From NCBI GenBank assembly GCA_020635905.1, contig JACJYV010000007.1, positions 434,001-498,000 on the forward strand: DNA of 64,000 nt. The letters are read 5' to 3'. This DNA is from Bacteroidia bacterium (GTDB lineage Bacteria; Bacteroidota; Bacteroidia; J057; JADKCL01). Positions within the stretch are counted from its first letter, which is position 1. Each line of letters starts with the position of its first letter. This document shows positions 35,131-43,769 of this stretch, one piece after another. A model generated the notes under the pieces. That model did no database searches, was not told the DNA's origin, and worked only from the letters and a program-made list of their open reading frames with translations. The position numbers were made by a program, and so were the translations under genes.

Positions 35131-37275
35131 ATGAAAAACCTGTATTTATTACTCATCATGCTTTGGTTATTTGCAGCCTGCAAACCAGGCGCCCAACCCC
35201 AACAAGAGCCCCTCAAATACCCGGAAACGGCCAAAGGGGACGTAACTGACGATTATTTTGGCACCCAGGTTGCCGACCCGTATCGTTGGCTCGAAAATCC
35301 TGACACCCAAACTGTGCGTGACTGGATCAATGCCCAGAACGAAGTTTCCTTCGGCTACCTGGAGAAAATTCCCTACCGCGAAACCCTGCGCAAGCGCCTG
35401 GAAAAAGTCTGGAATTATCCCAAGTACGGAGCTCCCTTCAAAAAAGGCGACCATTATTTCTTTTCCAAAAACGACGGACTGCAGCCCCAAAGCGTGCTTT
35501 ATATTCAGGAAAGCCTGGAAAGCGAACCCCATGTATTCCTGGATCCCAATACCTTTTCTGCTGACGGCACCACTTCTCTCAGCGCTTTTTCAGTTTCCCG
35601 CGACGGCAAATTTGCCGTTTATGGCACTTCTGAAGGTGGTTCAGACTGGAACGACTTTTACGTAGTGGATGTGCCCAGCGGGGAAAAACGCTCAGATCAC
35701 CTGAAGCACATCAAATTTTCAGGCGTCGCCTGGGAAGGAAACGGCTTTTATTATGGTCGCTTCGCGGCTCCTGAAGAAGGCCAGGAACTGGCTTCTTTGA
35801 ATGAGAACAAGAAAATCTATTACCACAAACTTGGCGACGACCAAAGCAAGGACGTTTTGGTGTATGAAGATCCTGCCCATCCCAAACGCGGCATTTATGC
35901 CCAGACCACGGAGGATGAGCGCTTCCTGATCCTTTACTTCAACGAGGGCGCTACCAACGATAATGGCTTCTCCATCAAGGATTTGTCTGATCCCAAAAGC
36001 AAATTCGTGCCCGTGATTGAAAATTTTGACAACAGTTACTCCATCATTGACAATGAAGGAGATGAATTGTTTGTCATTACCAATCTGGATGCGCCCCGCA
36101 AAAAACTGATGGCCATTGATGCCAAAAATCCTGCTCCTGCGAACTGGAAAACCATCATTCCTGAGCAGGAAAAAGTGCTTTCTGAAGTCTCTCTCGTAGG
36201 AGGAAAAATTGTGGCCGTGTACCTCGAAGACGCCAGCAGCCACATGTATACCTATAACCTGGACGGCACGGGCGAGCAGGAAGTGGAACTTCCCGGCGTG
36301 GGAACAGTTGGTGGTGTGGTGGGTAAAAAAGATTCTCCTGAAGCTTTTTATGTGTTCACCAGCTACGTTTATCCCACCACGATTTACCGTTTTGACACGG
36401 ATAAAAATGAATCCACCGTCTTCAGGAAGTCAGAAATTGATTACGATCCTGAGAAGTATGAAACCGTGCTGGAGTTCTACAAAAGTAAGGATGGAACGAA
36501 AATTCCCCTTTTCATTTCCATGAAAAAAGGGCTGAAACTGGACGGCAAAAATCCCACCATGCTGTACGGTTATGGCGGATTTAATGTGAATATTTTGCCT
36601 GGTTTCCGTACGGCAAACACCGTTTTCATGGAGGAAGGCGGCATTTATGCAGTGGCTGTGTTGCGTGGAGGAGGGGAGTATGGCGAGGACTGGCACAAGG
36701 ACGGCATGCTGATGAAAAAACAGAATGTTTTTGATGATTTTATCGCTGCGGGTGAATACCTGATTGAGAAAAAATACACCAGCAAGGACTATCTGGCGAT
36801 CCACGGTCGCTCCAACGGCGGCCTCCTGGTGGGTGCGGTTATGTGCCAGCGCCCCGACCTCTTCAAAGTGGCCCTGCCGGGCGTGGGTGTGATGGATATG
36901 CTGCGCTACCACAAATTCACCATCGGCCATGCCTGGGTGGTGGAGTATGGCTCCAGTGAAGCCAATGAGGCAGAATTTAAAAACCTGTATGCCTATTCGC
37001 CCCTGCACAACCTGAAAGACGGCACTTCCTACCCTGCCACCATGACTGTCACGGCCGACCACGACGACCGCGTGGTGCCTGCCCACAGTTTCAAATGGGC
37101 GGCCCGCCTACAGGAAGCTCAGGCAGGAAATGCTCCTGTGATCATTCGCATTGAGACCCAGGCCGGTCACGGCGCAGGCAAACCCACCAACATGGTGATC
37201 GAGGAGTGGGCCGACATCTGGGCTTTCATGTTTTATAATATGGGCATTGATGTGAAAGTGGACGAAACCCCCTGA
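35131..37275 (+). CDS. S9A prolyl oligopeptidase, lipoprotein
   Basis: The ATG at 35131 gives MKNLYLLLIMLWLFAAC, a lipoprotein signal; an upstream in-frame ATG would add 24 residues before it. The 714-residue product has the N-terminal propeller of the family (KGDVTDDYFGTQVADPYRWLE…) and a C-terminal alpha/beta-hydrolase domain with nucleophile Ser561 in GRSNGG, the acid in ADHDDRV (about 643-646) and His680 in QAGHGAG. It cleaves short peptides after proline. Together with the M2 peptidase it suggests peptide use at the envelope. Confidence 0.95.
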   Translation: MKNLYLLLIMLWLFAACKPGAQPQQEPLKYPETAKGDVTDDYFGTQVADPYRWLENPDTQTVRDWINAQNEVSFGYLEKIPYRETLRKRLEKVWNYPKYGAPFKKGDHYFFSKNDGLQPQSVLYIQESLESEPHVFLDPNTFSADGTTSLSAFSVSRDGKFAVYGTSEGGSDWNDFYVVDVPSGEKRSDHLKHIKFSGVAWEGNGFYYGRFAAPEEGQELASLNENKKIYYHKLGDDQSKDVLVYEDPAHPKRGIYAQTTEDERFLILYFNEGATNDNGFSIKDLSDPKSKFVPVIENFDNSYSIIDNEGDELFVITNLDAPRKKLMAIDAKNPAPANWKTIIPEQEKVLSEVSLVGGKIVAVYLEDASSHMYTYNLDGTGEQEVELPGVGTVGGVVGKKDSPEAFYVFTSYVYPTTIYRFDTDKNESTVFRKSEIDYDPEKYETVLEFYKSKDGTKIPLFISMKKGLKLDGKNPTMLYGYGGFNVNILPGFRTANTVFMEEGGIYAVAVLRGGGEYGEDWHKDGMLMKKQNVFDDFIAAGEYLIEKKYTSKDYLAIHGRSNGGLLVGAVMCQRPDLFKVALPGVGVMDMLRYHKFTIGHAWVVEYGSSEANEAEFKNLYAYSPLHNLKDGTSYPATMTVTADHDDRVVPAHSFKWAARLQEAQAGNAPVIIRIETQAGHGAGKPTNMVIEEWADIWAFMFYNMGIDVKVDETP

Positions 37276-37294
37276 TCCACAATTTCCTTAGCAT

Positions 37295-37327
37295 AAAAGG
37301 GGGACTTGAAATTCAGGTCCCCCTTTT
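37295..37327 (+). terminator. Intrinsic terminator after the prolyl oligopeptidase gene
   Basis: An 11-bp perfect stem, AAAAGGGGGAC (37295-37305) with GTCCCCCTTTT (37317-37327), 19 bases after the stop codon. Confidence 0.85.
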
Positions 37328-37332
37328 GTATT

Positions 37333-37455
37333 AGGGAACCCCTAAAAACTTCGAATCTCTTCGTTGGACTTGGTTCAGAAATGCTCATTTACGTTAGTAA
37401 ACTGCGCTTTCTTCACCTGCGTCCGCCTTGACCTTCTTGTTTTTAGAGGCTCCCT
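37333..37455. mobile_element. Possible MITE-like remnant with 16-bp imperfect terminal inverted repeats
   Basis: The ends AGGGAACCCCTAAAAA (37333-37348) and TTTTTAGAGGCTCCCT (37440-37455) are inverted copies matching at 14 of 16 positions. The 123-bp element has no ORF; it contains a TTTAC-GTTA-GTAAA hairpin near its middle. No target-site duplication is obvious. The internal sequence reminds me of dispersed repeats in other genomes, which only a search could confirm. Confidence 0.45.
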
Positions 37456-37714
37456 TTAGATTCGTTTCCCTTCACAAGTGAGGAAATTGAGGCTATCCCG
37501 GATTTGTCTATGGAAGAAAGCTGCTAGTTTCCCGCCAAAAGGTATCTTCCATAAAGATTTTGCTGGCTGTTAAATTGTTATTGAATCAATCAAATTCATA
37601 ACAAAAGAAAAATATTTTAAAATTTTTTTATAAAATGTGAAACATAATTTATAACTTAAAGTATAATCCCTTAAGGTGTCAGCCGTTTTTGAAAAATAAA
37701 AAACCTGCCTTGCC

Positions 37715-37816
37715 ATGAAAAAACTGCTCCAGACCATAGCCCACAAATTTTCCTTCGTCCAATACCAAAGACGACATCCTGTACCGGTCTTCATCCGGTC
37801 CACATATCAATCATAA
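37715..37816 (+). CDS. Candidate 33-residue small protein
   Basis: An ATG at 37715 opens 33 codons starting MKKLLQTIAHKFSFVQYQ and ending in a basic stretch. It follows an AT-rich tract (about 37570-37690) that could hold a promoter. There is no strong ribosome-binding site. It is listed because the same arrangement, tiny ORF then structured RNA, occurs at 23226-23632. Confidence 0.22.
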   Translation: MKKLLQTIAHKFSFVQYQRRHPVPVFIRSTYQS

Positions 37817-37851
37817 TTACATTCAACCAGACAATTTCCAGTTCTGCTTTT

Positions 37852-38145
37852 CCAGACCTTCGGTCTGGACCATAGCGAAACCTGAATGTTCCCCGGTATT
37901 ATTAGGTTTCGTAAATCCTGCGGTGTGTAGGCGGCAAACGCTATAATACCATGCAAACAAATCGCCGGGGAACCCTTTTTGAATACTCGTTCTTTAATAT
38001 ACTCATTTATTGCTCCCTTATTAAGGTAACCAGCGTTTCAGTCCTCCAGGAGGATTGAAACATCGACCCGGGATTTCTTGCCAGCCTTCCCGGGTACCTT
38101 AGGTCAGGTCCTTCTGATTTCGGTCGGGAGGACCTTTCCTTTTTG
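37852..38145 (+). ncRNA. Candidate multi-stem structured RNA region
   Basis: A 7-bp hairpin lies at 37852-37868. GTTCCCCGG (37888-37896) pairs with CCGGGGAAC (37965-37973), which is followed by CCTTTTT; inside it TATTAT can pair with ATAATA. Then TAAGGTA (38022-38028) pairs with TACCTTA (38095-38101) and encloses a 13-bp hairpin (38035-38061) and an ACCCGGGA/TCCCGGGT hairpin (38066-38095), a three-way-junction layout. A final AGGTCCT/AGGACCT stem (38106-38135) precedes TTCCTTTTT, an intrinsic terminator. No known RNA family was recognised. Confidence 0.45.
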
Positions 38146-38226
38146 GGGAATCCCGTTTTTCAGGGAATTCATCCAGCTTTGTATGCACCCGGCCCCATCA
38201 ATCTGCCCACGAATGTGGAAAGCAGG

Positions 38227-38258
38227 TTGGGATGCAATGTAAATTGGGCCTAAATTTG
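38227..38258 (+). promoter_or_regulatory. Bacteroidota-type promoter of the helicase gene
   Basis: TTG (38227-38229), 21 bases, then TAAATTTG (38251-38258) fits the -33/-7 arrangement of Bacteroidota housekeeping promoters. Initiation would fall about 17 bases before the TTG start codon at 38282. Confidence 0.6.
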
Positions 38259-38281
38259 CTCTCAGACCGTCGCACAACTAT

Positions 38282-39634
38282 TTGAATTTGTCCAGACCGC
38301 CCGTAAATATTCCCGAAGCAGGAACCCGGATTGGGGAAATCTCCATTACCCCTGAATTTGTTGAAGCCTGGAACCTGCTGGAGAATACCATGCGCCCCAT
38401 TTTTCTGACCGGGGAAGCTGGCACGGGCAAATCCACCCTCATGCGCTTATTTCTGGGCAAGACCCGCAAAAATGTGGTCAAGCTTGCGCCCACGGGGATA
38501 GCCGCAGTGCAGATTGGCGGGCAAACCATCCACTCTTTCTTTCGTTTTCCGCGCACCATCATCAGCCGCAAAGACATTCCCCGCCTTAGGGGTGACCAGG
38601 CCGAACTGTTCAAAAACATTGATACCATCGTGATTGACGAGATTTCCATGGTGCGGGCCGACCTGCTCGATGCCATTGACGGATTTCTTCGCAAAAACGG
38701 AAAACGCCCATCTCACCCGTTTGGAGGGGTGCAAATGGTATTTGTGGGCGACCTCAGCCAGCTTCCACCCGTGCTGACCCGTGAGGAAAAAGACACTTTT
38801 TCCCTCCTTTATAATGGCCCGTTTTTCTTCCATGCACGGGTTTTCAGTGAAATGCCGCCTCAGATGATCAGGCTTTCCCGCATTTTTCGGCAAAAGGATC
38901 CCCGTTTTGTAGGCCTTTTGAACCAGATTCGCAATGGAGATCCCGATTTTGCCTCCATGGTTCATCTCAATGAACGGGCTACTCACCTGAAAGATCCGTT
39001 GGAGGAGGAAGGAATCATCATTCTGGGTAGCCGCAACCAGATCGTGGACGACATCAATGCCCGCAAGCTGGCGGCTTTGCCGGGTGAATTGCACACTTAT
39101 TCTGGAAAACTGGAAGGTGATTTTCATGCCTCCAACAGCCCCAATGGCACTGAACTGCACCTGAAGGTGGGAGCCAGGGTGGTATTTTTGCGCAATGACG
39201 GGGAGGGCAGATGGGTAAATGGCAGTGTGGGAGAAGTGGCAGAGCTGGGGCCCGAATTTATCAAAGTGAAACTGGACGGGGAAGAAGTTACAGTGGGAAA
39301 AGTGACCTGGGAGCAACTGAATTACACCTTCGACCAGGAGAAAGAAACCATAGAAAGCAATATTACGGGTACATTTACCCAGTTTCCCCTGCGGCTGGCC
39401 TGGGCCATTACTGTGCACAAAAGCCAGGGCCAGACTTTCGACAAGGTCTGGATCGATCTGGGGTCAAGTGCCTTTGCCCATGGTCAGGTGTACGTGGCTT
39501 TGAGCCGCTGCCGAACCCTGGAGGGAATTTTTCTCAAAAGACCCATTCGCCGCAACGAGATTATCATTGATCCGCATGTCGCAAATTTTCTTGCCGGAAA
39601 ATTCGAGTTTTCTGTTCAAGGTGATCTTTTTTAG
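38282..39634 (+). CDS. PIF1-like ATP-dependent DNA helicase
   Basis: The 450-residue protein has Walker A GEAGTGKS (44-51), Walker B VIDEISM, the GDLSQLPPV motif, an IFRQ segment, and C-terminal motifs WAITVHKSQGQTF and YVALSRCRT of the PIF1/RecD superfamily 1B. The length is that of compact bacterial PIF1-like helicases. No ATG precedes Walker A at a sensible distance. The frame is closed by a stop at 38240 and the first usable start is TTG at 38282, just after a good promoter. A role in DNA repair or replication-fork passage is known for the family. Confidence 0.92.
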   Translation: MNLSRPPVNIPEAGTRIGEISITPEFVEAWNLLENTMRPIFLTGEAGTGKSTLMRLFLGKTRKNVVKLAPTGIAAVQIGGQTIHSFFRFPRTIISRKDIPRLRGDQAELFKNIDTIVIDEISMVRADLLDAIDGFLRKNGKRPSHPFGGVQMVFVGDLSQLPPVLTREEKDTFSLLYNGPFFFHARVFSEMPPQMIRLSRIFRQKDPRFVGLLNQIRNGDPDFASMVHLNERATHLKDPLEEEGIIILGSRNQIVDDINARKLAALPGELHTYSGKLEGDFHASNSPNGTELHLKVGARVVFLRNDGEGRWVNGSVGEVAELGPEFIKVKLDGEEVTVGKVTWEQLNYTFDQEKETIESNITGTFTQFPLRLAWAITVHKSQGQTFDKVWIDLGSSAFAHGQVYVALSRCRTLEGIFLKRPIRRNEIIIDPHVANFLAGKFEFSVQGDLF

Positions 39635-39719
39635 GAGAATTTTTTTTAATTTTTATTTCAAAGGATAAAATTGAAGTTTTCCAGGTTTCGGTAGTCAAGA
39701 ATCAACATACACTTTAAAA

Positions 39720-40139
39720 ATGCAAAACGAGCACATCGTTGCCATCTGGCTGGGCGAATTTGCGAGCCGGGATGAGCTTTTCGATTACACGGACTTCTTT
39801 TATGAAGAGAATGAAGCCGGGTTTTCACAATTTGCCCACGATATTGGGGTGGAATGGTATGACGAGGACTTTTTCGAGGCAGAATTTCACGGCGAAGGCC
39901 CGGATTTTGGACTTGCCATCCAGGAATATTCCTGGTACAAGTACTACAAAAGCCCGGCTTTATTGTCGATCAGCCGTCTCAATACCAAATCGCGCGGCAC
40001 TTCTCTCATCATATTATTTGGGCAGAAAACAGATATGAAGGAGGAAAATGAATTTCTCTGGGATTATGAAGGCCAGGTGGCCGAAGGCGCACCCATTTCC
40101 TTTGTCGGGAAATTTCCAATAGAATTACCCTTCGAATAA
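39720..40139 (+). CDS. Imm22-like immunity family protein
   Basis: The 139-residue acidic protein starts with IVAIWLGEFASRDELFDYTDFFYEE and continues FAHDIGVEWYDEDFFEAEFH. This W(I/L)G-F…EEL…Y then D-I-G-x-x-W-Y-D-x-D-F pattern is that of immunity 22 family proteins, which are associated with polymorphic toxin systems. No toxin is visible beside it; it sits alone between a helicase and a GNAT gene. Assignment is from pattern memory and should be checked. Confidence 0.6.
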   Translation: MQNEHIVAIWLGEFASRDELFDYTDFFYEENEAGFSQFAHDIGVEWYDEDFFEAEFHGEGPDFGLAIQEYSWYKYYKSPALLSISRLNTKSRGTSLIILFGQKTDMKEENEFLWDYEGQVAEGAPISFVGKFPIELPFE

Positions 40140-40258
40140 ACAGGCCGGGGAAATCCCCCCTGGGAATGTGAATATTATGACCAGTTCTAAAGGCTGAAAA
40201 GAGCCTGCGGGCATAACTTTTTTAGGAAAATGGAGTAAAGGAATGCAAATTCAGAAAC

Positions 40259-40867
40259 ATGATCCTGAGGCCTTATCAACCCCAATTTTCAATTCACCTG
40301 CGTGACGGCACAGAGGCCATTTTTCGTCAGTTGCTTCCTTCAGATAAGTTTCGTCTTGAAAAGGGCCTCAAAATGCTCTCAGATGAATCCATTTACAAGC
40401 GTTTTTTCATGCCTGTGCAGCGTTTTTCCTCAGAAGAGCTGAAATACCTGACCGAGGTTGACCAACGGAATCATGTGGCCTGGGGTTGTCTTTCACCCGA
40501 ATTTCCCCACCTTCCCGGGCTTGGGCTGGCTCGTTTTGTGCGCCTCAAGGAAGATCCACGTACCGCCGAGTTTGCCATTACAGTGCTGGATGAATTGCAG
40601 CATAAAGGGCTTGGAACAGCCTTTTTGGCCCTTTTGGTGGCGCTGGCGCCTTACCACAACATTCGCTCCCTCATGGGCTACGTCCTCTATTCCAATTACG
40701 ATTTTCTGGACATGCTGCGCCAGATTGGCGAGGTGCACCCCGAAGGGGGAGGAATTAACCGGGTCATAATCCCGGTCGATGACCGGGTGATCGAAGGGCT
40801 GGACAACCCCTATGCGAATTATTTTCGCAAGGCTTTGGGGGAGGTTCGTGAAAAATTGAATGGTTAA
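40259..40867 (+). CDS. GNAT family N-acetyltransferase
   Basis: This 202-residue protein has a GNAT pattern: an N-terminal strand with LRDGTEAIFRQLLPSDKFRL, a central GLARFVRL…AEFAITVLDELQHKGLGTAFLALL (motif A, acetyl-CoA binding, with the Q-x-x-G-x-G/A-like HKGLGT turn), then a C-terminal region with weaker similarity. Substrate unknown. Similar GNAT domains occur fused to acetyl-CoA-synthetase-like proteins, but here the domain stands alone. Confidence 0.85.
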   Translation: MILRPYQPQFSIHLRDGTEAIFRQLLPSDKFRLEKGLKMLSDESIYKRFFMPVQRFSSEELKYLTEVDQRNHVAWGCLSPEFPHLPGLGLARFVRLKEDPRTAEFAITVLDELQHKGLGTAFLALLVALAPYHNIRSLMGYVLYSNYDFLDMLRQIGEVHPEGGGINRVIIPVDDRVIEGLDNPYANYFRKALGEVREKLNG

Positions 40868-41210
40868 AAGTTTGCCGCCTGACCCGGAGTGCCGTGGAAT
40901 GTGTCGGTCCAAAGCAACTCCGGGTGAAATCTGACCAGATTAAGATCGTTGGAGGATTGGGAGCCAATTGAACAATGAAAACCTTGACTCCAATAGTTCC
41001 CTAACAAATCCAGTGAGTAGATTAGGATTCTTTAGTTGTATTGTCTTCTTTCGGGTCACAGGCGGCGTCTTTTGGTGGGGTTTGTTTTGAATTTATTCCA
41101 ACGGGTAAATTTTTTATGTAAATATTACCAGCAGTTCACCCATTTTCAAGGACAAAAAAGTTGAATTGTTACTGGATATTGGGTTGAAAATTCAAACAAA
41201 TTCCCCATCC
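40868..41210. other. Gene-free gap with one inverted repeat
   Basis: The 343-bp gap holds a 9-bp inverted repeat, ACCCGGAGT (40882-40890) with ACTCCGGGT (40917-40925), 15 bases after the GNAT gene; it may act as a terminator, though no T-run follows. The remainder is AT-rich and shows no ORF with coding character. Confidence 0.45.
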
Positions 41211-41573
41211 TTACCATTCCACCAGGTCCGCAATCCCTCCACTTGACCCGGTAAAGGTCAATTCTTCCAGTTCCAGCGTACCGCTCACACCTGAGTTGTG
41301 GTAAATTGTTACTGTGATAATTTTGTTGACCGTGTCCGTGGTACGGGAATAATGGATCTCCTCGCCATTGAAAGGAATGTCATCAGCATAGCTGGAAGAA
41401 CTGGTGAGGGTGCCATTATAGGTGAGATAATAATTGCAACCCGTATCCGACTCGTCGAGCACTACGCTCAGAGTGGAAGTAAGTTGGTTGAGGTCTGCCT
41501 GGAGAACATCCTGGGCATTGGATTTTGCAGCCCACAGCAGCAGGCCCATCAAAAAAATCATAAAATGTTTCAT
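41211..41573 (-). CDS. Small secreted protein A1, paralogue of 51344-51706
   Basis: The 120-residue protein has a signal peptide (FMIFLMGLLLWAAKSNAQ, cleavage about residue 20) and a beta-rich mature domain with one cysteine: LDESDTGCNYYLTYNGTL, then NGEEIHYSRTTD, KIITVTIYH and GTLELEELTF, ending in VEW. It is clearly homologous to the protein at 51344-51706. No C-terminal T9SS domain is present. It is divergent from the large helical protein B1, 336 bp away. Function unknown. Confidence 0.8.
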   Translation of the reverse strand: MKHFMIFLMGLLLWAAKSNAQDVLQADLNQLTSTLSVVLDESDTGCNYYLTYNGTLTSSSSYADDIPFNGEEIHYSRTTDTVNKIITVTIYHNSGVSGTLELEELTFTGSSGGIADLVEW

Positions 41574-41909
41574 AGAAAAATTGGTTTAGGGTAAAATCCA
41601 CCTGGTCCGCTGCTGCAGAAACGGAAATCCCGGATCAGGTTTCATTTGGTTAGAAAAACGGAAGGAACAAATGGGTACCCGATAAGTTTGTAAAAATGGT
41701 TCGAAATGGTTTGTGTTTACTTTGCCGCCAAATGCGGGGGAAATTTTCGATGCTTTAATTCATGTTTCATAATGTAAAGATGGGCGGGGAAATCAGGCGG
41801 ACAAAACCAAAAATCAGGTAAAAATGGTACTTACAAAAATGAGTTCTTAAAACGAGGTCGCTTTCTTTTAATGCAGAAAATCAGTAGATTTAGCTATCCG
41901 TTTTTTTGT

Positions 41910-43385
41910 ATGAAACAACCAGACCCGTTGGTTTTCGAACTTGTTAAATCATTGTCCAAAGGCGAAAAGGACAACCTGATCCGCTTTGCCTGCGCTTCAG
42001 GAAAGACGGAACCACCCCATTACCTGGCTTTATTCAGGCTTTTTGAGGGCATGGAAACCTATAATGAAGAGAAAGCCAAAGCCAGTTTTGCCGTACTGAT
42101 CCCACAAGCCAGATTTGCTGATGTGAAGCGATCACTCAGAAATGTCATTCTGAAAAACCTGCGCGAATACGGCTCACACAACTCAGTTGATCTGAAAAAC
42201 AAAATTCACGACATCCTCAACCTCATAGATCGGGGGTTTCTGAAATCCGCGCTGGCAGATATCAAAATTGCGATGAAAACCGCCATTGCAGAGGAAAGAT
42301 TCGAGGAATTGATCAGCCTGATTACCCACAAGCATCATTGCCTCCTGGAACTTTATACCCAGAAAGAATTTGAGCGGGAATTCAAAAAAGGCCGCAAATA
42401 CAGGGAATGGGCCCGTGAACGGCAGAACGAACTGGATGATTTTCAGGAACTTTACCGCAAATATTATTTTATCATCAAGAAAAAGCAGCTTTCCACGGGT
42501 GAGATGGATTTGCAATCTGCAAATGAGCTGGAAAGGAAATATCAGGATGAATTTTCACGTGAGCCGCTCTCCGTACGGGCACTCCGCAACCAACTGGAAG
42601 TCAAGCTGATGGTCAGCAATTTCCGGCACGAGTTTGTGGATTCTCTCCGTTATTATGAGCAGATTGTCGCTTTGTATGAAGAAAATCCCTTTTTGATTTG
42701 CGATCACCGCAGGCATTATCTGCGTCGTCTGGACGGACTGGCCAGTTTGTATTTTGGCAATGAGAAAGTAGAAAAAGGCTGGGAAATAGTGGACAAAATG
42801 AAGGCCAAAATCAAAGATTTCCCCTACCTGAAATGGGAAATCATGGGGAAATATTACCGGGTGGTCCTGGCCAACCTGAATGTGCTTCCCCCGGACCTGA
42901 AAATTGACCAGATTCTGACCGAAGCGGCGGCATTTTTTCATGCCAATCTCAATTTATTTCCTGAAACCCAAAGAATGTTGCTCGCCTACCAGATTGCCTG
43001 GGGCTATTTTTGTCAGAATCAGCAGGGAAATACCCTGAAATGGCTGTTTCAGATCACCAATTACCCCAATAATGCAGTTCTGCTTGACCTTCAGGCAGCC
43101 AGTCGGGTGCTTTACCTGGTTTCGATCATTGAGTTGAGGGATTACGAGAAGTATTGTACCCACAAACGTAACCTGGAATATTATCTGACCACCCACCTCA
43201 ATCTGCATTCCGTCACCAAATCCCTCTTTTCAGTGGCCCGCCAAACTTTTTCAGAACGCCCTGAAAAACTGAAGGCTGCCCTTTTGAGCCTCAAAGCTGA
43301 ATTGCAGCAGCACAAGGAATCAATTACCCTGATGACCATCTGCCATTATTTCGATCTGAAAAAGTGGGTTGAGGAAAAACTATAA
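41910..43385 (+). CDS. Large helical protein B1 of an uncharacterised Bacteroidota family
   Basis: The ATG at 41910 (MKQPDPLVFELVKSLSKGEK…) is chosen because related proteins start with a short tail before the SL-S-x-x-E-K motif; an ATG at 41871 adds 13 residues. The 491-residue protein is soluble and almost entirely alpha-helical, with an N-terminal block of about 100 residues ending in DVKRSLRNVILKNLREY and then degenerate TPR-like helical hairpins. No catalytic motif is seen. Proteins of this style are common in Bacteroidota and have no known function. Convergent end with A2, 22 bp apart. Confidence 0.78.
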   Translation: MKQPDPLVFELVKSLSKGEKDNLIRFACASGKTEPPHYLALFRLFEGMETYNEEKAKASFAVLIPQARFADVKRSLRNVILKNLREYGSHNSVDLKNKIHDILNLIDRGFLKSALADIKIAMKTAIAEERFEELISLITHKHHCLLELYTQKEFEREFKKGRKYREWARERQNELDDFQELYRKYYFIIKKKQLSTGEMDLQSANELERKYQDEFSREPLSVRALRNQLEVKLMVSNFRHEFVDSLRYYEQIVALYEENPFLICDHRRHYLRRLDGLASLYFGNEKVEKGWEIVDKMKAKIKDFPYLKWEIMGKYYRVVLANLNVLPPDLKIDQILTEAAAFFHANLNLFPETQRMLLAYQIAWGYFCQNQQGNTLKWLFQITNYPNNAVLLDLQAASRVLYLVSIIELRDYEKYCTHKRNLEYYLTTHLNLHSVTKSLFSVARQTFSERPEKLKAALLSLKAELQQHKESITLMTICHYFDLKKWVEEKL

Positions 43386-43407
43386 ACCCGGATTGGGAGA
43401 ATTAAGC

Positions 43408-43602
43408 TCAGGTACCTTCGAGGATGTTGATCAGATTTAACCCCCCGGTTTCTGAGGCATTTGCCTGGGCCAGAAGGCTCTGGTTGGATTGTTCCACAAC
43501 CTGATGGATGGAAGTGGACTTCGTGGAGTTTTCAGGCGCAATGAAACCAAGGGCCAGGAAAGCCACAATTGAAAGCAAGCTGTAGAATAATTTTTTCATC
43601 AT
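43408..43602 (-). CDS. Small secreted peptide A2 (64 residues)
   Basis: A basic start and hydrophobic helix (MMKKLFYSLLSIVAFLALGF) form a signal peptide. About 43 mature residues follow, rich in Ser, Asn and Gln, with a Gly-Gly pair ten residues before the C-terminus (…ETGGLNLINILEGT). It is divergent from B2 with a 167-bp gap. The size and form fit an exported propeptide, but no family is recognised. A Met two codons in is an alternative start. Confidence 0.55.
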   Translation of the reverse strand: MMKKLFYSLLSIVAFLALGFIAPENSTKSTSIHQVVEQSNQSLLAQANASETGGLNLINILEGT

Positions 43603-43769
43603 ACAAGGACGAAAATGAGTCCTTATTACCGCAATATCGGAAATATCCGCCGAATTTGAAAGAAGATTATTGACATATACAGTTTTTCAGAATGTGGTGG
43701 TAAAAGGGGCGAATTTGACCTGAAAAGCAAAGAAAAAAACTAAATTACCCTGAATTTAAATGCAAAATA

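Noticed and set aside
37570..37803. 77-codon frame on the minus strand in the long gap
   Set aside because: It runs through an AT-rich tract, has no ribosome-binding site and an implausible composition; the region is better described as regulatory or structured DNA.
38447..39418. Open frame of 323 codons on the minus strand
   Set aside because: It is antisense to the PIF1-like helicase, whose motifs are intact.
40882..40925. Inverted repeat as a tRNA-like or attachment site
   Set aside because: It lacks a tRNA T-loop or anticodon arm pattern and no integrase gene is near.
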